A DNA stretch of 64,000 bases from CAWCWK01 sp963842125 (GTDB lineage Bacteria; Pseudomonadota; Alphaproteobacteria; Rhizobiales; CAWCWK01), in assembly GCA_963842125.1 (NCBI GenBank), contig CAWJFE010000001.1:1488001-1552000 (forward strand). Reading direction: 5' to 3'. Every line of letters starts with the position of its first letter. Position 1 is the first letter of the stretch. Made by a program: the position numbers and the translations under genes. Under the pieces are notes generated by a model. It had not been told where the DNA came from and made no database searches. It worked only from the letters and a program-made list of their open reading frames with translations. This document shows, in pieces, positions 8,305 through 17,182 of the stretch.

Positions 8305-9165
8305 ATGACCGATCTCGCGAGCAAGACCCTCTTCATCACCGGCGCCAGCCGCGGCATCGGCCTGGCCATCGCCAAACGGGCGGCCAGGGATGGCGCGAAC
8401 GTCGTCGTCGCCGCCAAGACCGACAAGCCGCACCCCAAGCTCGAGGGCACCATCCACACCGCCGTCGAGGAGATTGAGCAAGCCGGCGGTAAGGGTCTCG
8501 CCGTCGTCTGCGACGTACGCGAGGAAGAGCAGGTCAAGACGGCCGTCGAGCAGGCCGTCGAGCGCTTCGGCGGCATCGACATCTGCATCAACAACGCCTC
8601 CGCGATCCAGCTCACCAAGATCGGCGAGACCCCGATGCGCCGCTTCGACCTGATGCATCACGTCGGCCCGCGCGCGGCCTACATGGTCTCCAAGTATTGC
8701 ATTCCCCACATGAAGGCCGAACGCAGCCCCCACATTCTCTTCCTGTCACCGCCGCTCGACATGCAGCCGAAATGGTTCGGCAATCACGCCGCCTATTCAA
8801 TGGCCAAGTTCGGCATGTCGATGTGTTGCCTCGGCCTCTCCGGCGAATTGCGCAACCAGGGCATCGCCGTGAACGCGCTCTGGCCCCGCACCACCATCGC
8901 GACAGCCGCCGTCCAGAACCTTTTGGGCGGCGACGCGATGGTGAAGGCCAGCCGCACGCCCGACATTCTCGCCGACGCCGCTCACGCGATTTTCCTGAAG
9001 GGCGCCGACTTCACCGGCAACTTCCTCATCGACGACACGTTCCTCGCGGCGGAGGGAGTCAACGATTTCAGCCACTATCGTGTCGATCCGACACAGAAGC
9101 TCTTCGTTGATTTCTTCGTACCGGACGACATTCCCGCGCCTGAGAGTCTCGACGCGATCCGGTAG
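8305..9165 (+). CDS. SDR family oxidoreductase (HSDL2-like)
   Basis: A 286-residue classical-type short-chain dehydrogenase. The cofactor motif TGASRGIG is at residues 12-19, NNAS follows around 95, and the catalytic Tyr/Lys pair is in YSMAK. The expected catalytic Ser position is occupied within FLSPPLDMQPKW. This spacing and the acidic N-terminal loop with KPHPKLEGTIHTAVEEIE match the bacterial relatives of hydroxysteroid dehydrogenase-like 2, which lack the SCP2 domain. The substrate is unknown. The basic residues after the first beta-strand suggest NADP(H). It stands alone on the plus strand between the broken DUF1761 gene and the RlpA-like gene. Confidence 0.9.
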   Translation: MTDLASKTLFITGASRGIGLAIAKRAARDGANVVVAAKTDKPHPKLEGTIHTAVEEIEQAGGKGLAVVCDVREEEQVKTAVEQAVERFGGIDICINNASAIQLTKIGETPMRRFDLMHHVGPRAAYMVSKYCIPHMKAERSPHILFLSPPLDMQPKWFGNHAAYSMAKFGMSMCCLGLSGELRNQGIAVNALWPRTTIATAAVQNLLGGDAMVKASRTPDILADAAHAIFLKGADFTGNFLIDDTFLAAEGVNDFSHYRVDPTQKLFVDFFVPDDIPAPESLDAIR

Positions 9166-9258
9166 AAATTGGCATCTGCGAAATGGTTCCCGCCTGCCGC
9201 AATGCGATCACACTCGATTTGTAGATCGCGGCCTCATTAACTTGTTGAGGCGTACCTC

Positions 9259-9603
9259 ATGAACCGCATCGTCGTTGCCGTAGCCGCGCTCGCCATCTCC
9301 GCCTCCGCTGCATCGGCGGACGTCCTTCAGTCCGGCAAGGCGTCTTGGTACAAGATGGGGCACACAACGGCGAACGGCGAAGCCTACGATCCGGACGGTC
9401 TGACGGCCGCGCATCGCACGCTGCCCTTCGGCACGAAGGTCAAGATCCGCGATCGCAACTCGGGCGCCGAAGTCGTCGTTCGCATCAACGATCGCGGCCC
9501 CTTCGTCGGCAACCGGGTCATCGATCTCTCCCGCGGCGCGGCGCGCTCGCTCGGCATGATCAACAAAGGTGTTACCAGCGTCGACATCATCGCGCTAAAC
9601 TGA
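9259..9603 (+). CDS. RlpA-like double-psi beta-barrel protein
   Basis: A 114-residue secreted protein. A Sec signal peptide (about residues 1-20, ending ASAASA-DV) precedes a single double-psi beta-barrel domain with GKASWYKMG, TAAHRTLPFGTKVKI, VRINDRGPFV and RVIDLSRGAARSLGM, all hallmarks of RlpA. RlpA family members are septal-ring lytic transglycosylases acting on denuded glycan; this copy is short, lacks the SPOR domain and may only bind or trim peptidoglycan. The stop is 6 nt from the convergent end of the lytic transglycosylase gene on the other strand, so two wall-active genes meet here. Confidence 0.9.
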   Translation: MNRIVVAVAALAISASAASADVLQSGKASWYKMGHTTANGEAYDPDGLTAAHRTLPFGTKVKIRDRNSGAEVVVRINDRGPFVGNRVIDLSRGAARSLGMINKGVTSVDIIALN

Positions 9604-9609
9604 GACAGC

Positions 9610-10590
9610 TTACTGTTTGACGACGATACAGGCGCCGCCGCTGCTGCGGACGGCGCCGCAGAGTGCCTCCGCTTTCTGGCGTGACGGTGCGCCGAGCGCG
9701 GCGCGATAGAGCGGTTTGGGGCCACGGGTCCGCACCGTTGCCCGGGTGACGTTCAACGGTCCGCCCGCGAAAGCCGACGGCGACTTCCGCTTCGCCCGCT
9801 CGAATGCTGCAACCGCGATATGTTGCTTGAAATGCGCGGAGATCTGCGCACCCCACGGAAGCGTCGGCGCGCCCTTCGGCGGCTTCTCCTTTCGCAGCAG
9901 CGCCGGTAGGCGTTCGCAGGCGGGTTGGAAGGGTAGGTTGGGGGCTAGGGCCAGGTCGGGGGTGGCCGCGTCCGTCTTGCGCCAGTGATCGGCGGGGTGG
10001 CGGGTGATGATGCGGACGTAGTTCTCGGTCTCGAGGGCGAGGGAGGCGCGGCCGGCTAGCCAGTTGGAGACGCGGTTGGGGCCTCCGTTGTAGGCGGCGG
10101 CGGCCAGGCCGAGGTTGCCGAAGCGGTTGTGGAGATGGCGCAGGAACTGGGCCGAGGCCGCGATGGCCTGGCGCGGATCGTCGGGGTCGTCGAGGCCGCG
10201 CTCCTTTGCCGTGTAGGGCATGAACTGGGCGATGCCTTGTGCGCCGACGGGCGAGCGGGCGTAGCGGTCGAAGCGGCTTTCCTGCCAGATGAGGCGGGCG
10301 AGGAACTCGGGCGGCAATGCGTGGGCTCGGGCGTTGAGCTCGATCATGCGGCAGATGCCGGCGGTGTAGATCTCGCGCTCGGTCTTCTCCTTGGGCGCGG
10401 CGGGCTTGCGCAGGCCTTCGGGCAACGCCATCGGCAGCATCGGCTTTGGTGGGATGAGGATCGCGACGGCTTCGGGCTGCGCCTCGACGACGGGCGCGCG
10501 CTCCGGCTCTTCGGCGGACACGGCGATGATGCCGCCGATCGCGAGGCCTGCGGTGATCGCCAATAGGGGTGCAAGGCTTCGGGTCGACAT
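9610..10590 (-). CDS. lytic transglycosylase (SLT/GH23) with C-terminal SPOR-like tail
   Basis: A 326-residue exported muramidase-type enzyme. After an N-terminal hydrophobic signal/anchor (SLAPLLAITAGLAIGGIIAVSA) comes a GH23 domain at about residues 95-190 with the catalytic Glu in LIWQESRFDRYARS, then GAQGIAQFMPYTA and AAAYNGGPNRVSNWL. The last 35 residues (LYRAALGAPSRQKAEALC and GACIVVKQ) look like the end of a SPOR domain, which binds septal glycan stripped of peptides. It would cleave MurNAc-GlcNAc bonds with 1,6-anhydro product formation. It is convergent with the RlpA-like gene. Some codon runs are G-rich but the frame is intact. Confidence 0.9.
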   Translation of the reverse strand: MSTRSLAPLLAITAGLAIGGIIAVSAEEPERAPVVEAQPEAVAILIPPKPMLPMALPEGLRKPAAPKEKTEREIYTAGICRMIELNARAHALPPEFLARLIWQESRFDRYARSPVGAQGIAQFMPYTAKERGLDDPDDPRQAIAASAQFLRHLHNRFGNLGLAAAAYNGGPNRVSNWLAGRASLALETENYVRIITRHPADHWRKTDAATPDLALAPNLPFQPACERLPALLRKEKPPKGAPTLPWGAQISAHFKQHIAVAAFERAKRKSPSAFAGGPLNVTRATVRTRGPKPLYRAALGAPSRQKAEALCGAVRSSGGACIVVKQ

Positions 10591-10778
10591 CGCACCGCTC
10601 TTCGCTTCGGGACTTACATCAACCGATAGGCGAGGCTTGTGTCAGGCAAGCGTCGATCGCGCCATTGCCGACAGGCGATCGTAAGCTGTGGCGCGTCGGC
10701 ATCATAAACATGCGGCTGATGCACAAATGTCGATGACGGGCGCCGCGCGGGCCGGGTGGGCCCGCGCGGGTGTCTGAT

Positions 10779-10801
10779 GGAGCCCCGGGTGGGGGGGCTC
10801 C
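10779..10801 (-). terminator. hairpin downstream of the cold-shock gene
   Basis: On the minus strand, GGAGCCCC and GGGGCTCC form a perfect 8-bp stem around a 7-nt loop, 8 nt past the cold-shock stop. A second GC-rich inverted repeat lies at about 10746-10768. Neither is followed by a clear T-tract, so intrinsic termination is plausible but not certain. Confidence 0.45.
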
Positions 10802-10808
10802 GGGGGGC

Positions 10809-11024
10809 TTAGCCCGCGCTCTGGAGGTTCACGGCCTGCGGGCCGCGGCCCCGGCGGTCGTCCTCGAGCTCGAAGGAGACCTTCTGGCCCTCGACGAGCG
10901 GGGGCAGGTTCGAGCGCTCGACGGCGGAGGCGTGGACGAAGACGTCCTTGCCGCCATCATCGGGCGCGATGAAGCCGAAGCCCTTGGTGGTGTTGAAGAA
11001 CTTGACTGTTCCGGTCTGTGACAT
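10809..11024 (-). CDS. cold-shock domain protein
   Basis: A 71-residue CspA-family nucleic-acid chaperone made of one cold-shock domain. RNP1 (KGFGFIAPD, residues 14-22) and RNP2 (VFVHASAV, 28-35) are intact. The ATG at 11024 is chosen because MSQTGTVKFFN is the standard N-terminus and GAGAGGAG lies about 8 nt upstream on the minus strand; longer in-frame starts have no domain support. More than 200 nt of gene-free sequence lies upstream, in keeping with the long leaders usual for csp mRNAs, though no thermosensor fold was derived. It binds single-stranded RNA/DNA and melts structure, typically under cold or stationary conditions. Confidence 0.95.
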   Translation of the reverse strand: MSQTGTVKFFNTTKGFGFIAPDDGGKDVFVHASAVERSNLPPLVEGQKVSFELEDDRRGRGPQAVNLQSAG

Positions 11025-11298
11025 GGGGGGAACTCCTCTCCCGGGTAAGTCGAAGGCTGGGAGGGTAGACGAAGCGCCCCGACCGTCCATGGGACATGCG
11101 AGACACCAGGCGAAAACTCAGGCCGGCGATCGAGTGCGCTGTGTGCGCGTCTACCATGTGGACGCGTTGCCGGCCGGGCGCAAGACCCGACCGCGATCAA
11201 ATCTCGCGCCGGCGCGAACCCCGCCAAGGTTCGGTTCAAGATTTCTCAAGGCAGAGTAAGGCTTCTGCCGACTTCCTCTAGGTAAGGACATCTTGACG

Positions 11299-11832
11299 TT
11301 ACCGCCGCCGCCGCGCCGTCCTCGACCTCGTCGCCCGTCCGGCTTCCCGTCTGGCCTCTCGTCTGGCCTCCTCCTTTGCCACCCTCTTCGCCTCCTCCTT
11401 CGCCTCCGCCTTCCGGGCCTTCTCCTCGGCCTCCCGCGCGGAGACGATGCGGTATTGCTCTTCGAGAATGGGCCGCCAGGGCGCCTTCTGGGCGAGGATG
11501 GCGGCGCGGTGGACCTGCCAGCAGAGGATGGGGAGGCCGGCGCAGGCGCGGGCGCGCCGGCAGGCGGGCATGTCGCAATCGGGCCAGAGGCCGAGCTCGT
11601 CGGAGCAGCGGCGCTCTATGCAGTGGATGTCGCGCCAGTCCATGGGGCGCGGATCGGGCGGCGTGCGCCAATGGGAGACATCGTGGCCGGCCGCGCGGGC
11701 GCTCGCCTTGGCGCGTTTGATGGCGCGGCGGACGGAGGCGCGGGCCGAGCGCTGGGCGGCCGGGCGGCCCTTGGGGCGGTTCTTGCGCACCCGCTCGCGT
11801 TCGGCGGGCGTCTCGTCGGGTCGGCGTGTCAT
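11299..11832 (-). CDS. conserved hypothetical, Cys-rich core with basic helical tail
   Basis: A 177-residue protein of unknown function. The start at 11832 is supported by AGGAGAGGAG just upstream. The N-terminal third is Arg/Ala-rich. The middle carries MDWRDIHCIERRCSDELG, then WPDCDMPACRRARACAG and LPILCW, six cysteines arranged like the short C..PxCRRxxxC patterns in small Hyphomicrobiales proteins, a possible metal site. The last 50 residues are a charged Glu/Lys/Ala/Arg helix (EAEEKARKAEAKEEAKRVAK) ending in poly-Arg. There is no signal peptide or membrane segment. A short upstream frame ending ...SSGEEPA overlaps its ATG as ATGA (11829-11832) and might be a small partner gene. Confidence 0.6.
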   Translation of the reverse strand: MTRRPDETPAERERVRKNRPKGRPAAQRSARASVRRAIKRAKASARAAGHDVSHWRTPPDPRPMDWRDIHCIERRCSDELGLWPDCDMPACRRARACAGLPILCWQVHRAAILAQKAPWRPILEEQYRIVSAREAEEKARKAEAKEEAKRVAKEEARREARREAGRATRSRTARRRR

Positions 11833-12457
11833 GCGGGCTCCTCTCCTGACGAGGCGTCGGCGCATCGCTCGCGCGCCTCCTGCGCCAAAAGCTCCGCGCG
11901 CGCGAGCGGGCGGAGGTGGGGCGTCTCGGGTGCCCATCCGGCGGACCGGAGAGGCGCGGGGGCGACGGCCAGGCCGCAGGCCCTTTCGGACCTCAAGTGG
12001 TGGGTGTGCGACGACCACGCGCCGCCCCCGCATAAGCGGCGACTTGATGATGGCTGAGCCACCCGTTCGCACGCCCCGCGCTTCGGCGGATCGCGGCCGG
12101 CGCGCCCGATGGCCCGAGGGATGACCCAGGGGCGCCACGAGCGCGGACCGGCGGCGAGACCGCCTTAAGCCCCATGACCCCGCATCGGCGAAGCCGGGAC
12201 GGCCGGGTCGTCTCCTTCGACGCGAGCAGGCGAGGTTGCCCTTGCCCACCCGCTCAGGTGCCCGACGGACGGATTGGCGCGCGACCCCTCGGGACCAGGG
12301 CGGACCGGACCACCCCGGGCGCGAGCGCCGCACCACCCCCCATGCGATCCCCGGTTCCGGATCACGGTGCCTCGTGGGAGGAGGTGACGCGACCTTAACC
12401 GAGGCGAGGGGGGAGAAAACTCGCTTTTGTTGACCACCCCCGACCCGCCAACACGAC
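11833..12457. other. 625-base stretch without a confident gene
   Basis: GC-rich sequence with many long open frames on both strands, as expected at this composition, but no recognisable domain. The only suggestive piece is a minus-strand tail at about 11829-11950 (reading WAPETPHLRPLARAELLAQE, then ARERCADASSGEEPA) that ends in an ATGA overlap with the next gene. It has no clear start or Shine-Dalgarno. No tRNA, terminator or repeat was made out otherwise. Confidence 0.5.
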
Positions 12458-12506
12458 GGCAGGGAGCGAAGGTCCCTTCCCATGAATGGGAAGGGATTTA
12501 GGGATG
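12458..12506 (+). repeat. 49-bp direct repeat, copy 1
   Basis: Begins GGCAGGGAGCGAAGGT and contains the near-perfect palindrome CCTTCCCATGAATGGGAAGG, ending TTTAGGGATG. Copy 2 (12970-13018) differs at one position (C versus T just before the palindrome). Both copies are followed by a second, less conserved GC-rich inverted element (about 12515-12535 here). Confidence 0.85.
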
Positions 12507-12596
12507 GGCTGATAGGCGCCGCAAGGCGCTGCGTCGCGACCCCGTTGCACCCACCGCCGGGAGACCCGCTCGACCGCCACCGCCAACGCCACCCCG

Positions 12597-12755
12597 CTAT
12601 ACGAGAGCTTTGATCATATCGCTCACGGCTAACGGCGCTGGCGCGCCGAACGCCTCCGCGAGGGCGGCCTGACCGGCCGACGCCCGGTCGGGCTTTGACA
12701 GGCTGGCTTCCAGCTTCGCGGCCGAAGACACGGTCGGCCGACACCGGTACTGCGC
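12597..12755 (-). pseudogene. possible 3' remnant of an unrecognised gene
   Basis: Read on the minus strand, about 45 codons with strongly GC-ending third positions give SSAAKLEASLSKPDRASAGQ, AALAEAFGAPAPLAVSD and MIKALV then stop. No start, Shine-Dalgarno or upstream partner is present, and the frame loses its coding character where the plus-strand fragment at about 12757 begins. It looks like a truncated gene end; the family is not recognised. Confidence 0.25.
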
Positions 12756-12756
12756 T

Positions 12757-12964
12757 TCCAGCGGACGGCGCCTTCCGCGAGAACTGCACGGTCGCCATCG
12801 GCAAACGCGTGGTGGGCTGCACCAAGCCGCTCTGGCTGCGCATCGGCGGCTACTGGTATCCGCGCGGCGGCATCCCGATCGACGTCTTCTGGCAGACGGG
12901 CACGCTACCGGACGGGGTGTGGGTGCCGGAGCAGGGGATGCCGAATTACCGAGGCCGCGGCTAG
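12757..12964 (+). pseudogene. 5'-truncated hypothetical protein fragment
   Basis: About 68 codons with clear GC3 bias encode ADGAFRENCTVAIGKRVVGC, TKPLWLRIGGYWYPRGGIPI and a tail DVFWQTGTLPDGVWVPEQGM before the stop. It reads like the end of a small secreted or envelope protein, but there is no start codon or signal peptide in front; upstream, the coding signal switches to the opposite strand. It ends 5 nt before repeat copy 2. Function unknown. Confidence 0.35.
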
Positions 12965-12969
12965 GCGCC

Positions 12970-13018
12970 GGCAGGGAGCGAAGGTTCCTTCCCATGAATG
13001 GGAAGGGATTTAGGGATG
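12970..13018 (+). repeat. 49-bp direct repeat, copy 2
   Basis: Matches copy 1 (12458-12506) at 48 of 49 positions, including the palindrome CCTTCCCATGAATGGGAAGG. It marks the right edge of the GC-rich sequence; the AT-richer darTG islet starts just beyond. Confidence 0.85.
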
Positions 13019-13271
13019 AGTTGAAACGCGCCGCTAGAGCGCTTGCCGCGCTTAAAGCGTCATTCTGCGGTGTCGTCAGGGATGAGATGAGATTGTAGGC
13101 GAAGCATGAATCCAATCTGACATATTCAGAAAACGGATTCGCTCGGCAGCACGGCCAGTCTCGATAGGTGGACGCCTTCGCTTCTTCCAAGCGATAACGC
13201 CTTAGAGACCTCTCTCCGAAACCGCTTCGTTGCGTCTGATAGTTCGCCAAACACATAATGCGCCGTGGCCG

Positions 13272-14159
13272 CTAATCCGCATCATCAGTTGTGCGAAGCC
13301 GAAGGAAAAGATCCGCAACACGCTCTACATTCTCAACCCAGCACCTGAGATCGTCTTTGTAAAGGGAGCGAACCTGCTTGTAAGTTGGTCCGGGCTCAAC
13401 TGAGATCGTGTTGCCTATACGCTTCTCGACTAAAATTTCAGTTGCTTATCAGTCTGCTAGAAATGGAAACCAACTCCTTTGAGTAAGGCCCATAGGAACC
13501 TCGCTCATATCGAAGTTTAGTAGGGACCCCAGTTGTGGTCAGGAAATAAGCGATTTTTTGAAACACTGTTCGGCCTACGGGGCGGTGATATCGCTCCCGC
13601 ATAATGCGGGAGGCAACCCCGACAAGTGCGGTCGCAGAAGCATCGATACTCGTAGACGGCTCGGGGGATGCGCTATCTTCTAAAAAGCTGAAATCAAGCT
13701 GCTCGTTAGGAGTGTCATAACGACATAGAGTTCAACATCGATATCATACCGTCTAGAATGCTCAGAAGAGAAGAGGTCCAACGACATTCCACTCCAAGTG
13801 TCCATTGCCACAACCTAGTGGCGGTACAGCAATCGACTTAACGCCCCAATCTTTGTATGACTTCTCCAGTGAAGCCAAGCCTTCTTTTAGTCAGAAAGTC
13901 GTGACAAAGACCGCCAGTGATCTTTGGTAGGAAAGTTGATAATAGCATGCTTGCTGTCTCTGAAAATATATGGCTCTCCGAGACGCACATCGCCGCGTTT
14001 GCAACGCTGGACGTAGTCCGTATACATCTCCGGAAATTCTTTTTTGAAAGCGAGAGCAATACCTTTGCCCATCACTCCAACGCAGTTGACAGTGTTGACC
14101 AAGGCATCCGCTTTGGAGTCTAGGAGATTGCCAATTTTTGCATTGATGATAGCCGTCAC
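13272..14159 (-). pseudogene. darG: DarG antitoxin (DNA ADP-ribosyl glycohydrolase), four frame changes
   Basis: The ATG at 14159 overlaps the darT stop (ATGA). The first 90 codons give a macro domain typical of DarG: KIGNLLDSKADALVNTVNCV, GVMGKGIALAFKKEFPEM and IINFPTKDHWR, with the Asn and Lys positions known to matter in DarG (N22, K79 here). A TAA then follows at 13887-13889. Hand translation shows the gene continuing in other frames: LKEGLASLEKSYKDWGVKSI and AVPPLGCGNGHLEW; then EHSRRYDIDVELYV; then YDTPNEQLDFSFLEDSA through GRTVFQKIAYFLTTTGV and YERGSYGPYSKE; then EILVEKRIGNTISVEPG to DDAD and stop at 13272. Breaks fall near 13888, 13764, 13720 and 13440. The joined product would be about 295 residues, near full length with the C-terminal domain. 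As read, it cannot make full-length DarG. Confidence 0.85.
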
Positions 14160-14749
14160 GCCCTGCCGAAAAATAGTTCGGTAGATACCTCTGTCGGTAG
14201 GCTACGCCACTGCGCTTGCACGCGCTCGACAGCCCGCTCGCCACATACATATGCCCCCCTAACCATCACGGGAGGCACAACATAAGGAACTAGGACTTCT
14301 GCGCATTTCGCCGATTTCTTCCGCCAATACTCAATTATATCATCATCGTTCCAATATGTTGCGAATGTTCTATCGCGATCCACGATCCCGATGCCGTGTG
14401 GCAATTCTGAAATCGGACGTAGCTGGAAGCCGCGTTTTGATCCGTCACGACAGCGCCAGTCGTATGAATGACAGCGCGGATCGACGCGCAGAACGCAAAT
14501 GTTTCCTCTCTGATTGATCCTTTTCCAAAGCATTGGATTTCGAGCGCATATATATAGGTTTACATACTCATGAAGGCGAAGCCCGTTCGGAACTCTTTTA
14601 GCCCGCCTCTGCTGAATTTCGTCATCTGCTATCGACTGATGAGTAACGTTTGACACCCGTTCATGAGAAGGCAAACCGTGCTGTCGAACAGATGCGAGGT
14701 TGGCGATCGGCAGGATGTAGCAGACCTCTGTCAGCTCAGCTTCAATCAT
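14156..14749 (-). CDS. darT: DarT-family DNA ADP-ribosyltransferase toxin (DUF4433)
   Basis: A 197-residue DUF4433/DarT protein. DarT enzymes use NAD+ to ADP-ribosylate single-stranded DNA (thymidine in the DarT2 branch), blocking replication; DarTG pairs act as toxin-antitoxin and anti-phage modules. Features seen are YILPIANLASVRQHGLPSHE, the NAD-site arginine region SIADDEIQQRRAKRVP (R48, R49), LHEYVNLYICARNPMLWKR, and the catalytic-Glu segment KCAEVLVP (E151). The frame is complete, and an in-frame TAG three codons upstream fixes the start at or after 14749. It lies 2 nt past the uvrB stop and is ATGA-coupled to darG. Base composition is clearly lower in G+C than its neighbours, a sign of transfer. 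Confidence 0.88.
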   Translation of the reverse strand: MIEAELTEVCYILPIANLASVRQHGLPSHERVSNVTHQSIADDEIQQRRAKRVPNGLRLHEYVNLYICARNPMLWKRINQRGNICVLRVDPRCHSYDWRCRDGSKRGFQLRPISELPHGIGIVDRDRTFATYWNDDDIIEYWRKKSAKCAEVLVPYVVPPVMVRGAYVCGERAVERVQAQWRSLPTEVSTELFFGRA

Positions 14750-14751
14750 GC

Positions 14752-17121
<2,370 letters not shown>

Positions 17122-17182
17122 GCCGGCGAATATAGGGTGAACATCGCGGCAAGGGGAGGGCGGACGAGCCCTCTTTCGAGCG

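Noticed and set aside
11293..12124. Plus-strand open frames opposite the Cys-rich protein and into the gap
   Set aside because: Arg/Pro/Gly-rich translations without domains; the minus strand has the Shine-Dalgarno and Cys pattern.
12458..13018. Two near-identical palindromic repeats as a CRISPR
   Set aside because: Only two copies about 460 bp apart with gene debris between; no spacer-sized intervals and no cas genes.
14680..14749. DarT N-terminus has ILPIANL where many DarT proteins have TH-x-DNL, which looked like loss of a catalytic His
   Set aside because: A branch of DUF4433 proteins with PIAN(L/V) followed by SH-x-R is, to my recollection, common, so this is not evidence of inactivation.
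12000..14750. Prophage or insertion sequence at the accessory region
   Set aside because: No transposase, integrase, tRNA attachment site or terminal inverted repeats were found.
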